DNA from: JBGQAS01 sp963699305
Lineage (GTDB): Bacteria > Chloroflexota > Anaerolineae > Anaerolineales > Anaerolineaceae
Length of the DNA stretch: 64,000 nucleotides
Reading direction: 5' to 3'
NCBI GenBank assembly: GCA_963699305.1
Contig: OY969431.1
Coordinates: 1,798,001 to 1,862,000 of the forward strand
Shown here piece after piece: positions 10,301 through 20,147 of this stretch. The notes beneath the pieces were generated by a model that saw nothing but the letters and a program-made list of their open reading frames with translations, made no database searches and was not told the DNA's origin. How positions within the stretch are numbered: the first letter of the stretch is position 1; every line of letters begins with the position of its first letter. The position numbers and the translations under genes were made by a program.

Positions 10301-11055
10301 TGAAGATTACAGATGGTTCCAACAAAATGGTCAACAAATGGCTGTAAGCTTTGTCGAAAACTCACTTGGTTTGCTCAAACTGCCCAAGACAGCATATATC
10401 TCTTATATCGATCAAAACAATTGGGACTATTATGCTTTAGGAATTGGTCCTGCAGGCTGGGCTGGAGGAGAACATAATCTCGAACTTGCAGACTATTATC
10501 TGCCCCCTGTCACTCAAGAGACTCCCGCACCTGCAGCCAATCAATGTGCTAATCCATATTGGCCAATCACATTAGGTTCTTCATGGGCATATGATTCCAA
10601 TTCTGGCTATGTAAATGAGGCAAGCACTGGAATTGTCCGATGGGAAGTGATCGACTTGGATATGTCATCTAAAAGTAGCACCTATTTCACAATTCGAGAA
10701 TCCAATTCAATGACTGGAGAGGAAAAATATTCCCACTATTATTGCTTTAATCGGTGGAGTCTACACATCTGAAAAATATATTGATTCTTCCACCAGAAAG
10801 TAGGCCTTCAGAAAACGGGGATTATCACTCAAAAGGACGGCATTGATAACAATTGTTATTACTTCATGATTTTCCACCTGGAAATAAGACACTCTTCTTC
10901 TCCCAGTAGTAGCAATACAACTTTCAAATAACAATTCGGAAGAATCTGAGGTCAGATATTATTTTAGAGACTTTGGCGTTTTTGTTATTAATTATTTTCG
11001 TGGAGACCCAATTCTCCTATACAAGCATTTGAGGTCAACCAATGACCCTTACTAA
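7379..11055 (+). pseudogene. Giant PD40-propeller lipoprotein, multiply frame-broken
   Basis: One long gene can be traced through several frames. It starts at 7379 (GGAGGG upstream) with a lipoprotein signal ending LIGSGC. Two tandem blocks of PD40/WD40-like beta-propeller repeats follow, readable at 7489-8460 and about 8530-9460, each with roughly six blades of the pattern SPDG-IAF and NxDGSN. The C-terminal part holds three copies of a repeat that begins C-x-NP-x-WPI (about 9507, 10035 and 10545) and ends near a LxLPxExELS-type segment; the last frame ends at 11055. Frames change near 7462, 8455, 8520, 9650, 10752 and at least twice after 10800. The block is markedly AT-rich compared with both sides. 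It would have been a surface-anchored binding protein; whether it is truly dead or only mis-sequenced is open. Confidence 0.72.
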
Positions 11056-11060
11056 TAAAT

Positions 11061-12665
11061 ATGGGAATTATTATCGCTCATCTATTGCCAGCGATTATAA
11101 TCTTCTCATTATGTCCCTTAACTCTCTTCAACTGGCTCCTAGCACTCTCACCCGTCATCGTCATCCTCGTCCTGATGCTGGCATTCAAATGGGGCGGGAG
11201 CAAAGCCGGGGCGGTTGCCTGGGCTGTTTCCATCCTGGTGGCGTTCATTTTCTTCGGCGCTAATATCAAGCTTTTCCTCGTTTCACAGGGCAAGGCACTT
11301 TTCCTCGCCATCGATGTCCTCTACATTATCTGGACGGCACTGCTGCTGTACCATATCGCCGATGAAGCTGGGGCGGTGACGGTCATCGGGAAAGCACTGC
11401 CCAGGCTGACGGCCGACAGGGTGTTCCAGGGATTGCTGCTGGGATGGCTGTTCGCCTCCTTCCTGCAGGGCATGGGCGGATTCGGCGTGCCGGTGGCGGT
11501 GGCAGCACCCTTGCTGGTCGGGCTGGGTTTCGGACCGGTGGAAGCGGTGCTGATGTCCTGCCTGGGTCACGGCTGGGCGGTCAATTTTGGCTCGCTCGCC
11601 ACATCCTTCCAGACATTGATGGCGGTCACCGGGCTACCCGGGCAAACACTCGCATCAGACTCGGCGTTGCTGCTTGGTTTGGCAGCGGCAGCCTGCGGTG
11701 CGCTGGTGGCGTTTGTGGCGGGCGGCTGGAAAGGCTTGCTGCGCAGCCTGCCAGCGGTGGCCATCCTGACCGTGGTGATGGGCGGGGTGCAGTACCTGCT
11801 GGTGGTCAACGGATTATGGACCTTGGGTGCAACCGGCGGTGCGATGGCAGGGTTGATCGTGGGTGTCGGGTTGACGCGGTTGCCCATGTATCGCAACCGG
11901 GACCCCCAAACTGTTGAAAATTCCGAAACCCCAAAACGCTCGCTGGTGATCGCCTTATCGGCGTACGCGGTATTGGTGGTCTTTGCCTTTGCCATCAACC
12001 TGATCCAACCGTTGAACGATTTTCTCTCCAAGCTGGTCGTCCAAGTGCCATTCCCCGAAGTATCCACTTCCTTCGGTTGGCTGACGGCTGCGGAAAACAG
12101 CCGCAAGGTGGAAATCTTCAGCCACCCGGGTGCCATCCTGCTGTACGCATCGCTCATCGCGGCGTTCATCTATTGGAAAGCTGGATATTTCAAGCCGGGT
12201 GCTGCCGGACGCATTGCCAAAAAGGTGAGCAAATCAGCGCTCAACTCCAGCATCGGCATACTGTTCATGGTCGGCATGGCGGTGCTGATGACGCACGCCG
12301 GCATGACCAATATGCTGGCGCAAGGCTTGAGCAAGAGCTTCGGTGCGGTGGTCTATCCGGCAGTCGCGCCGTTCCTCGGTGCACTGGGCGCATTCATCAC
12401 CGGGTCCAACAATAACTCCAACGTGCTGTTCGCCGGGTTGCAGATGCAGACTGCCCAACTGTTAAAGCTTTCCGTGCCGCTCATCCTCGGCGCGCAGACC
12501 GCCGGCGGATCGCTGGGAAGCGTGATGGCACCTGCCAAGGTCATTGTGGGCTGCTCGACGGTCGGGCTGGGCAACAACGAATCAGCGGTGATGGGCAAGA
12601 TCCTGTATTACGGTCTCATCCCGGTGGCATTCGTGGCGTTTATCGCATTTCTCCTGGCACTGTAA
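11061..12665 (+). CDS. lldP: L-lactate permease family transporter
   Basis: A 534-residue polytopic membrane protein of the LctP/LldP family, which takes up lactate or glycolate with protons. About thirteen hydrophobic helices are visible; family segments include GFGVPVA, the LGHGWAVNFG region and the C-terminal TGSNNNSNVLF and PAKVIVGCSTVG. The N-terminus is uncertain: the first 25 residues read from 11061 come from AT-rich sequence, six bases after the end of the broken lipoprotein gene, and no clear Shine-Dalgarno is present. The rest of the protein is intact. No lactate dehydrogenase or regulator lies next to it. Confidence 0.88.
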   Translation: MGIIIAHLLPAIIIFSLCPLTLFNWLLALSPVIVILVLMLAFKWGGSKAGAVAWAVSILVAFIFFGANIKLFLVSQGKALFLAIDVLYIIWTALLLYHIADEAGAVTVIGKALPRLTADRVFQGLLLGWLFASFLQGMGGFGVPVAVAAPLLVGLGFGPVEAVLMSCLGHGWAVNFGSLATSFQTLMAVTGLPGQTLASDSALLLGLAAAACGALVAFVAGGWKGLLRSLPAVAILTVVMGGVQYLLVVNGLWTLGATGGAMAGLIVGVGLTRLPMYRNRDPQTVENSETPKRSLVIALSAYAVLVVFAFAINLIQPLNDFLSKLVVQVPFPEVSTSFGWLTAAENSRKVEIFSHPGAILLYASLIAAFIYWKAGYFKPGAAGRIAKKVSKSALNSSIGILFMVGMAVLMTHAGMTNMLAQGLSKSFGAVVYPAVAPFLGALGAFITGSNNNSNVLFAGLQMQTAQLLKLSVPLILGAQTAGGSLGSVMAPAKVIVGCSTVGLGNNESAVMGKILYYGLIPVAFVAFIAFLLAL

Positions 12666-12690
12666 AACCACGCTTCATTCCATTAAAATA

Positions 12691-12736
12691 AAGAACGCAG
12701 AGACTTTGGGGATTCTCTCTCATCCTCTGCGTTCTT
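12691..12736. terminator. Inverted repeat between convergent genes
   Basis: A perfect 12-bp inverted repeat (12691-12702 with 12725-12736) encloses a 22-base loop. It lies between the permease and the convergent Mrp gene and probably acts as a two-way terminator, although the T-runs are weak. Confidence 0.55.
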
Positions 12737-12754
12737 AAGTGTTTATTCGAGCGC

Positions 12755-13798
12755 TTATTTTTTCAACAATCGGTCGACCAGTCCATCCAGCAAGGCTACA
12801 TCAACCTGCTCGATCTGCCCGTTGTCGCTCTGCGAGGCAATTGCCGGGTCGATCGGCAGGCGCGCCAGCACTTCCGTGCCGGTGGCGGTCGCCACTTCCA
12901 GCGCATGGCTGGGTCCAAAGATCTCGTACTTCGTTTTGCCATCCGGCGGCTGGAAATAACTCATGTTCTCCACCACACCCAATACCGGGATCTTCATTTG
13001 GGCAAGCATCGAACTGGCTTTGCGCACCACCATAGCGGAGAGCTGCTGCGGTCCGGTGACCAGCACCACGCCGTTGATGGGCAGCGATTGCATCACGGTA
13101 AGCGCTGCATCGGAGGTGCCCGGCGGCAGGTCCACCAGCAGGAAATCCAGTTTGCCCCACAGCACGTCCGTCCAGAACTGGGTGATTGCACCCGAGATCA
13201 TCGGCCCGCGCCAGATGATGGGGGTATCTTCGTTTTCCACGATCAGGTTGATGGACATTACCTTGATGCCCAGCCCGGTGACGGGCGGGAGGATGCCCTG
13301 CTGCCCGCTGCGCAGCCCACCCGAGGGCAGACCGAACAGCTTGGGGATGCTGGGTCCGGTGATATCGGCATCTAGCACGCCCACCTTGTTGCAGCGTTTT
13401 GCCAGTGCCACCGCCAGCATGGCGGTGACGGAGGATTTGCCCACCCCGCCCTTGCCGGACATGATGGCAATGACATTGTCCACTTTGTTGAATTGGTTTA
13501 GCTTCGGTAGGCTGGGCTGGGCTTTGCCGAACACAGCCTTGCGCTCTTCGTCCGTCATGGCGCCCATGGTGATGGCAATTTCCTTCACACCGGGAACAGC
13601 CTTTACAGCGGTCTCGGCATCATGCTTGAGCTTATCGCGCAACGGGCAGGAGGGCACGGTGAGTGCCATGGTGAATTCCACCCTGCCTTCGGCTGAGACC
13701 GACAACCCGCGCACCATGTTGAGCTCGACAATGTTGCGTCCCAGCTCCGGGTCCATGACAGTCTTTAGTGCATTTAAAATATCGTCATTCGTTGGCAT
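12755..13798 (-). CDS. mrp: Mrp/ApbC-type P-loop ATPase, iron-sulphur carrier family
   Basis: A 347-residue MinD-superfamily ATPase thought to help load or transfer Fe-S clusters. An N-terminal MIP18/DUF59 domain (about 1-80) is fused to the ParA-like ATPase domain with the deviant Walker A SGKGGVGKSS at about 115-124, DADITGPS and LVDLPPGTSD. The cluster-binding CxxC usually following NMSYF is replaced by QPPD, as in several known Mrp subfamilies, so a bridged cluster at this site is doubtful. The start at 13798 is preferred because GGGAG stands five bases upstream. The gene is separated from the lipoprotein upstream by a strong terminator. Confidence 0.92.
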   Translation of the reverse strand: MPTNDDILNALKTVMDPELGRNIVELNMVRGLSVSAEGRVEFTMALTVPSCPLRDKLKHDAETAVKAVPGVKEIAITMGAMTDEERKAVFGKAQPSLPKLNQFNKVDNVIAIMSGKGGVGKSSVTAMLAVALAKRCNKVGVLDADITGPSIPKLFGLPSGGLRSGQQGILPPVTGLGIKVMSINLIVENEDTPIIWRGPMISGAITQFWTDVLWGKLDFLLVDLPPGTSDAALTVMQSLPINGVVLVTGPQQLSAMVVRKASSMLAQMKIPVLGVVENMSYFQPPDGKTKYEIFGPSHALEVATATGTEVLARLPIDPAIASQSDNGQIEQVDVALLDGLVDRLLKK

Positions 13799-13871
13799 GC
13801 ATACTCCCATACGTAATTATATTTTTCATATTCTACCGTACTGTCAGCCAAATAATGGTAAGAGAAACATA

Positions 13872-13897
13872 AAAGCCTGGTCGTTCGACCAGGCTTT
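13872..13897 (-). terminator. Rho-independent terminator of the lipoprotein gene
   Basis: A 12-bp inverted repeat with a 2-base centre (AAAGCCTGGTCG at 13872-13883 and its complement at 13886-13897) directly follows the lipoprotein stop at 13916 on the minus strand. Confidence 0.75.
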
Positions 13898-13915
13898 ATA
13901 TCAATCGATTACTGC

Positions 13916-15014
13916 TTACTCTGCGGGAGCGGTGAAGGTGCCGATGATGTCGCGCAATGCGCCTCTCATAGATATCCGCATAGCTCTTCTGCCACGCAAC
14001 GGTGAGCAGTTCAATTTGCGTGCCTTGGGCATAGAAAATGGTCACACCTACCCACTCATCCATCTTGGTATGCCATTCCAGGTACTCGTAACCCTTATCA
14101 TTAAACTGGTCTTTGTCGATTTTCAGATCGGATGCGTTCTTGGCATAATACGATTCCAGGTTATCCAATGCCCACTGCCCGGCATTGCCTTTGTTCCATT
14201 CCGTGCTGCGGTCATTGTAATACAAGCTCTCGGTGAAGGCATATCCATCCGGCGACGTGTAGGTATCCATTTTTGTCTCTCCGGAATAATCCCAAGTGGG
14301 ATACCAGGGATAATAGTAATAATATGAAAACGCGTTATCCAGTCCGGCGAAACTGTTCCCAGAGCATGTATGGAGAGCCACCTGCCACCTGATCGGGGAA
14401 CCAGGTAACCTGGTCGATGACCTGGTTGAAAAGGTCCACCAAACCGTCCCACTGGGCTTCGTCCGTCCAGAGTTCGATCGTGAAGACCACATCATTGGTT
14501 TGGTTATAGATGGTTTCAGCTTTCTGCAGAACATTCGAGGCATTGAACGTCTTATAAACCGTTCCATATCCTTCATCCAGGTGCAAATCACGGCTTATCT
14601 CGGAATAGGCATCTTGAAATGAAAACAGGTTGGCTTCATTTCCATTGATGTAGTATTCCATGTTTTGAACATCCAGCTTGTACCCGGTGTTGGTGTAATC
14701 CACCGTGATCAAGGTGGCATTATCCGGCGAGGTGAAGGTCACCTGGAAATCATTTTCATGCGTGTTGCTCCAGCCTTCAGGCGGATAGAATTGAAATGCA
14801 CCGTTTGGGTTTTTATACAGCGTTGACGATAAACCCGTATTTCCAGTTGGTGCTTCCGGTTCAGTGGTTACTGGTGCAGTGGTCACCTCGGGTGTGGCGC
14901 GGATTTCCTTGTTGGCGTTTCCGTTGCACCCAGCGAGATGTTGAAACCGCAGCCCGCCAGCACAAACGAAACTGCCAGCAACACGGCTACACTTGCCTTG
15001 ATGGTTCTTGTCAT
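13916..15014 (-). pseudogene. Secreted lipoprotein of unknown function, frame-broken
   Basis: The start at 15014 follows a GGAGG site and encodes a lipoprotein signal with lipobox VLAGC. After a Thr/Pro-rich linker, a globular domain runs in the frame 14335-14886 (it includes YPPEGWSNTHEN and WTDEAQWDGLVDLFNQV) and then in another frame at about 13950-14340 (SYYYYYPWYPTWDYSG, WALDNLESYYAKNASD). Frames change near 14910, 14345 and 13955; correcting all three gives one protein of about 365 residues ending IIGTFTAPAE. I do not recognise the domain; its aromatic-rich centre suggests surface binding. Three breaks in 1.1 kb argue either for decay or for poor sequence here. Confidence 0.65.
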
Positions 15015-15268
15015 CTTTTTGTCCTCCAATTTTCCTTTATTATATTGAATTTATAAATCCGAGCAATTGAAATAACCATACCAATTATCTCTTATTTATC
15101 AACATTTATTCATTAGAGTAGTATATAAATCCGAAAACCACAAGACGAGATGGATAAGAATCTTGCCGGTATATTACCTTTCATTACTTCTTCTTTCCAT
15201 CGTGACCATCTTTTCCCGTACCTGTAGAGTACAACCATCCAACCTGTTTTGTCAAGACTTTTCTCCAA

Positions 15269-16511
15269 TTATGGATAATATAGACCAACAAAACTGCCGC
15301 CGGTAAAGAGGGAGATCGCTCCATCGGGTACATTGACTTTTGCCACGGTATTTTGCCCGGATTCAATACCGCCAACCTGGACCAGCAGACGTCTGGTTAT
15401 CCAGCCACGCCACCGGCTGCACCCAGGAGACCGTGTACCCGGCAATTCCATTGAATGCATCATCCGTGAGGTTTAATAATACGCTGCCTGTGGTACTTGC
15501 CACCCGCACCCGGCTGTGGAAGTCGGGAGGATCACCCATCATGAAGCCGCTGGCTTCCATCCAAGCGACATACTGGTCATCCGGGGAAAATTCCGCGTAG
15601 CCTGCCCCGGAAGTGCTCTCGGGCAAAATCGGCAGATAGACCGAGGTGCCATTGCTGAAATTATAGATGGTGAGTGAATGGTCCGGGTTATTCGAGGTAT
15701 TGCTTGCAATCCACACATGATCAGGTGAAAATCCCTGTGGTATGCGGCTGTCATCCAACCAGGTGGTGACGGAGTTGCTGGATGCATCGTAATAATAGAA
15801 CCCCTTCTGAGGGGGGAAGATGATGCCTCCAATCCCGTACATTTGCTTGCTGAACCAAAAGCCCAGCGGCGTGTTGTTCTGGGCATTCACCGCCAATGGG
15901 TAATTGGCGAGGGATTGATTGCTTGATTCCGAGTACACCAGACCACCGCCACCGGTGAGCTGTTCCAGCGTCCCAAAATACAAGTTGGAAGTGATGCCGG
16001 AATTATCCGCGTTATAGGTCACGGTTGAATACGCCATCACAGACTGACCCGCTGCCCCAGCCAGTGCATAAAAATCCGGTTGCTCCGCCATAACGGTAAT
16101 GGTGTCATTGATATTGATCTTCACGCGCGATTGTGGATCCCAGGCATGGTACACCAGCGGGGTCATGATCGGACCCGACACCGTCCCTGCCAGGTGCACC
16201 GCAGACCGTGCGGCGTACTGCAGGCCGGGTGTCTGGAGCTCGGTGATGATCTGACCGGCGGTATTGAAAAAGCTGATACCAATTCCGTCTCCGGTGGATA
16301 TGAGCACGCCGGAAGGGAGAAAACCCTGATCCGGCGCCGGTGTTTCCCCGGGTAGTTGCTGATCAGGCGCTTGCGTGGTTTCCACCGCACCGGGCTCTGG
16401 GGAATCTTGCTGTCCGGGTATGTCGATGCTGATTGGACCAATTTTACAAGCCAGGCTTGCTGCCATCCAAACTGCCAGAACCACGACCAATCCAAGATTA
16501 TTCTTTTTCAT
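15269..16511 (-). CDS. Lipoprotein with propeller-like repeats, one C-terminal frameshift
   Basis: A secreted lipoprotein: the N-terminus is a signal peptide with lipobox ASLACK, then a Pro/Gln/Thr linker to about residue 65. The body has repeated strands with SPDDQYVAW and SPDHVWIAS elements like those of PD40 propellers. The first frame ends at 15363, but the adjacent frame continues (VQVGGIESGQNTV to VGLYYP) to 15269, so one base is probably lost near 15385. It lies 43 bases downstream of the GH116 gene on the same strand and may be part of that transcription unit. Function is unknown. Confidence 0.68.
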
Positions 16512-16554
16512 TCAAATCTCCTTTCACATCCTGCCAAACAAACACCTCGTATTA

Positions 16555-19020
16555 TCACTTGTTGCGCATTACCTTTTTTCGATGCTCCCAGGAGTATTGC
16601 ATTGCCCAAATCGCCAATGGTCGCATGTAGGTGATGGAACGGTACGAACCATCCTTGTACCATGCTTCCGGTGTGGCATACCAGTATCCCATCCGTTCAT
16701 AGGTGGTTTCGTAAACACCGCGGGCCGTCTTAAATGCCTCCTCCGTCATCCCTTCCTGCAGCATGGTGGCAGCCAGTGCATAGGTGGTGCCGCTCCATAC
16801 TTCCTGGGATTGGATGCTCGTCCGGTCAATGCTGCCATCCGGACGGACGCCATTCATGGCTCCCAGTGAACCATCTTCGATCCCCATCACATTCTTATCG
16901 TAGATCACCTTCAAAGCAGAACGTGTCTTGTTCACATCCGCCACACGCGGCAGATCACACATGCGGGTAAACCACTGTCCAGCCAATTGGTCCGACATGA
17001 TGCTGTCGTGCTGCCGGCTAAGGCTGCCATCGTAATTAAAATAGGAACCGTTCCACAGGAGCGAGTCATATGCAGACTGACCCCTGGAAAACATTTCCAG
17101 GTATTTTTTGGCCAAGGGTTTATCTCCGGAAATCCGGGCAATTACAGAGGCAGCAGAAAGGCTGGCAAGCCACAGCCCGCCGGTGTATGCGCTGGGACCT
17201 TCCACGGACCATGCATCATACGTCTGGTCGGGGGGAAATTTATCATTTTCGATCAATCCATCACCATCCCGGTCGTATTGAAGCATGTAGTGCATCGCAT
17301 GCTTGACCGCCGGGAACACTTCTTTCACAAAAGCGCGGTCACCTGTGAGTAAGTAATCGCGATATGCCATCAGAACGAACTTGGGGTTGAGGTCCTTCCA
17401 TTTTCCGCTGTCGTGCATGTTGTAGCCGTTAAGCATCCGGTATGGATCCTCTTCCGGCCAACCCAGGTCGTGCGGTACAGCACCTCTCACTTTACGCGGC
17501 ACGGGTTTGTTTTCATGCGCCATCGGGAACAGGGTCAGGTTCTCCTCCAGGGTTGCCCTGGCAAAATCCCGCGTGATGGAAAGCTCAATGCGAGGCCAAA
17601 GCATGGCAAACGCAATGGATGCATAAAAGTGGACGTCATATGTGTTCACCATGCGGTATTCGTGACCTTCCAAATACCAATAATGCCCCATCTCCTTTTC
17701 ACCCGTCTTTTGCCTTGCAGCATAGCCCCAAAACACACCGCCCTCGACCACGTAATACAGCTCATTGAACAAGGCGCATTTATACCAATCCGGCAAGCTG
17801 CCATCTTTCAAAATGGGATGTTGCCAGGCATCAATCCGGCGTTCCCACCCGGTGTAATGGACAATTGCATCCCGGGCGATCTCCGGAGCCGCATTACCCT
17901 TGTTGCCGTAAAACGCTGTGTAGCGGCGCGTATAAGGCGTCCCCTGCCCGGAATGTACGACCGGCATATCCCAGGCCAGGCTGAAGACGATGGTGACTGT
18001 TTTCCCGGGTTTCAGATGAACCGTGGCTGCCACACCTGCACCGATGGACTCGCCTGCACTGGAAGGGGTATCATCTTTTCCATTATCCAATCCACCCGTT
18101 TGAGCGAATAGATTCCAGATTTCGCTCCCGCTACCATCCGCCTTGAAGCGGGCAAGGGTTGTAACCTTGACATCCTTACCTTGTTGGGCTGCAATGGCAT
18201 AAGTGAGCGGGTCTTCGATGATCGGCAGCGGTCCGGTTGCTTTTTGTCCCAGTGGGAGAACCTTTTTCTGCCGGTGGATATGCTTTAATGCAATACCGGT
18301 CACTTTCTTTTGCGAGGTAACCTCCAACTGGAATGGCTTGTTTCGATGCCCTCCCGCCGAATCATTTTTTTCCCCGATCCCGTTCTGCCAGGTGAACATC
18401 AAACCGATGGTGGCTGCTTTTTTACTAGTGTTTTCCACTGTCCATTCGAACACCGCAACGGGAAAACTGGATTCCTTGTAGTTGTGCGGGATGACTGGTG
18501 AGACCTGCTTGCACGTAAGCCGCACTCCCGGGAGCGGGTTTTCATAGGTGGTCCAGGCACGCGGGAACAACCCATGATATGTCGCACACGCCGGATCCAA
18601 TCCCCAATTCCATGAGTTTAGTGTTCCATCGTCCGGTTTCACCGGTGAAAGTGTCGTTGCAGAGGGTTCTCCACCTTCCGGCTGGACGAAAAGCGAAAAC
18701 TGGTCGGCACATACAGATTGATGGTGAATAAAGCCCGGGCGGATGGTCCAGCGCCGGAAGTCCCCGCGCCAGCCGCGCCCGATGGAACCTCCACCCATGC
18801 CGCCGAGAGGGACGCCAAAAACGCCGACCGGGTTCTTCCTATTCATGACACTCATCGAAGAAATCCCGGCATCCTTGAACATTTTCTCATTCCGGATAAA
18901 GCGATACAACAACGGGGACATCTTCAGGATCTGCCAAAACGTAAGCGGCATGCCAGCTTTACCGGGATTTTCCAGTACATTGTCCAACCTTCGATGCCAG
19001 GCTTGTATGGGTATGTTCAT
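16555..19020 (-). CDS. GH116 beta-glucosidase/glucosylceramidase (GBA2-type)
   Basis: An 821-residue enzyme of glycoside hydrolase family 116, related to mammalian GBA2 and the Thermoanaerobacterium beta-glucosidase; it should cleave beta-linked glucose (or xylose) from a lipid or aryl aglycone. The N-terminal beta-sandwich includes GVPLGGMGGGSIGRGWRGDF, typical of the family. The C-terminal (alpha/alpha)6 barrel carries FNELYYVVEGG, where the nucleophile Glu lies, and PPDQTYDAW, where the acid/base Asp is expected. No signal peptide is seen, so it is probably intracellular. The start overlaps the stop of adenosine deaminase by four bases, so the two are translationally coupled. Confidence 0.9.
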   Translation of the reverse strand: MNIPIQAWHRRLDNVLENPGKAGMPLTFWQILKMSPLLYRFIRNEKMFKDAGISSMSVMNRKNPVGVFGVPLGGMGGGSIGRGWRGDFRRWTIRPGFIHHQSVCADQFSLFVQPEGGEPSATTLSPVKPDDGTLNSWNWGLDPACATYHGLFPRAWTTYENPLPGVRLTCKQVSPVIPHNYKESSFPVAVFEWTVENTSKKAATIGLMFTWQNGIGEKNDSAGGHRNKPFQLEVTSQKKVTGIALKHIHRQKKVLPLGQKATGPLPIIEDPLTYAIAAQQGKDVKVTTLARFKADGSGSEIWNLFAQTGGLDNGKDDTPSSAGESIGAGVAATVHLKPGKTVTIVFSLAWDMPVVHSGQGTPYTRRYTAFYGNKGNAAPEIARDAIVHYTGWERRIDAWQHPILKDGSLPDWYKCALFNELYYVVEGGVFWGYAARQKTGEKEMGHYWYLEGHEYRMVNTYDVHFYASIAFAMLWPRIELSITRDFARATLEENLTLFPMAHENKPVPRKVRGAVPHDLGWPEEDPYRMLNGYNMHDSGKWKDLNPKFVLMAYRDYLLTGDRAFVKEVFPAVKHAMHYMLQYDRDGDGLIENDKFPPDQTYDAWSVEGPSAYTGGLWLASLSAASVIARISGDKPLAKKYLEMFSRGQSAYDSLLWNGSYFNYDGSLSRQHDSIMSDQLAGQWFTRMCDLPRVADVNKTRSALKVIYDKNVMGIEDGSLGAMNGVRPDGSIDRTSIQSQEVWSGTTYALAATMLQEGMTEEAFKTARGVYETTYERMGYWYATPEAWYKDGSYRSITYMRPLAIWAMQYSWEHRKKVMRNK

Positions 19021-20048
19021 TTTTTATCCCTATGGGCGTCATCGATTTTCCGGTTCTTCGCCTTCTCCAATAATGCACTTTTCTCTGTTTCACTCAAAAA
19101 TGCAGCGTGTAGTGCATTCTCCTGTGCCGTGTGTATCATTTGAGTAGTCAATCCCGCTTTTTGTTCCGCCATTTCATATTCATACAGCAAGGTGATATTG
19201 CTGACCCCGGGATCATCCGTATTAATGGTCGCTGGGATGCCCTGCTCCATGAAGAATCGCAATGGATGGCTTTGATAGTCCTTGACCGTGCTGGTCTGAA
19301 CGTTGCTGGTAAGGTTGGATTCGATTGGGATGCGATGCTGCCACAAATACTTCACAAGGGTTGGATCTTCCGGGGCATGTACGGCATGCCCTATGCGTTC
19401 GGCTCCCAATTCATGCAGTGCCTGCCAGATGCTTTCGGGACCGACCATCTCGCCGGCATGAACAGTGATATGCCAACCCACATCCCGGGCAAGCCTGAAA
19501 TGTTCGATGAATAACGACCCCGGGTAATGGATTTCATCACCCGCCAGGTCCAACCCGACAATGTGATCTTTATAACTGAGCAATGCTTCCAATTCCTTCA
19601 ACCCGGTGGCTGCTCCGAATGTACGACTGATGATGCCAATCACATTGGCGCGGATGTCAAAATCGCGTTCACCGGCGCGCACACCGTCCACCACCGCCTC
19701 GACCACTGCAGCAGGGCGAAGATTGTGAGCTTCCGCCATGAAAACCGGGCTGAAGCGTAATTCGATGTAATCCAAACCCTCCCGCTTGGCATCCTCCACA
19801 TTCTCGTAGGCAACCCTATGGCAGGCGTCGGTATCGACAAGCCCGATGGTTTGCCATTTGAATTTTTCAAAAAACGCCAAGATATCCGGCTCGGGATCTG
19901 TCACCTGAACGTAGGATTTCAACCTCCGTAAAGTCCACGCTGGGAGGGGAAGGTCGTATTTCCTGCCCAGGTCAAGGATGGTGCGCACACGAACGCTGCC
20001 ATCCAAATGGTGGTGCAGATCGATGAGTGGAAGAAATGGATCTATCAT
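19017..20048 (-). CDS. add: Adenosine deaminase
   Basis: A 343-residue zinc-dependent deaminase that converts adenosine to inosine (or a related adenine nucleoside). Zinc and substrate residues are clear: LHHHLDGS at 11-18, HAGE with the catalytic Glu, the following GHAVH zinc/catalytic His region and NTDDPG with the zinc Asp. Length matches the family. It is the first gene of a two- or three-gene unit with GH116 and the lipoprotein; the functional link between nucleoside salvage and glycosidase is not obvious. A sub-family member acting on other adenine derivatives cannot be excluded. Confidence 0.92.
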   Translation of the reverse strand: MIDPFLPLIDLHHHLDGSVRVRTILDLGRKYDLPLPAWTLRRLKSYVQVTDPEPDILAFFEKFKWQTIGLVDTDACHRVAYENVEDAKREGLDYIELRFSPVFMAEAHNLRPAAVVEAVVDGVRAGERDFDIRANVIGIISRTFGAATGLKELEALLSYKDHIVGLDLAGDEIHYPGSLFIEHFRLARDVGWHITVHAGEMVGPESIWQALHELGAERIGHAVHAPEDPTLVKYLWQHRIPIESNLTSNVQTSTVKDYQSHPLRFFMEQGIPATINTDDPGVSNITLLYEYEMAEQKAGLTTQMIHTAQENALHAAFLSETEKSALLEKAKNRKIDDAHRDKK

Positions 20049-20106
20049 TAATCAGCTCCAATGGGGAAGTAATACTATTCTACTTATTATTTTTTAAAAT
20101 ACAAAC

Positions 20107-20128
20107 AGCCCGGGGAAAATCCCGGGCT
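20107..20128 (-). terminator. Rho-independent terminator
   Basis: A perfect 8-bp GC stem (20107-20114 with 20121-20128) lies just beyond the stop of the DUF5668-like gene on the minus strand, followed by GTTTGTATTTT. Confidence 0.75.
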
Positions 20129-20147
20129 GGTGCAAGGGAGAAGACCC

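Noticed and set aside
12963..14327. A 454-residue open frame on the plus strand opposite Mrp and the lipoprotein
   Set aside because: Antisense to a clear Mrp ATPase; no ribosome site and no recognisable domain.
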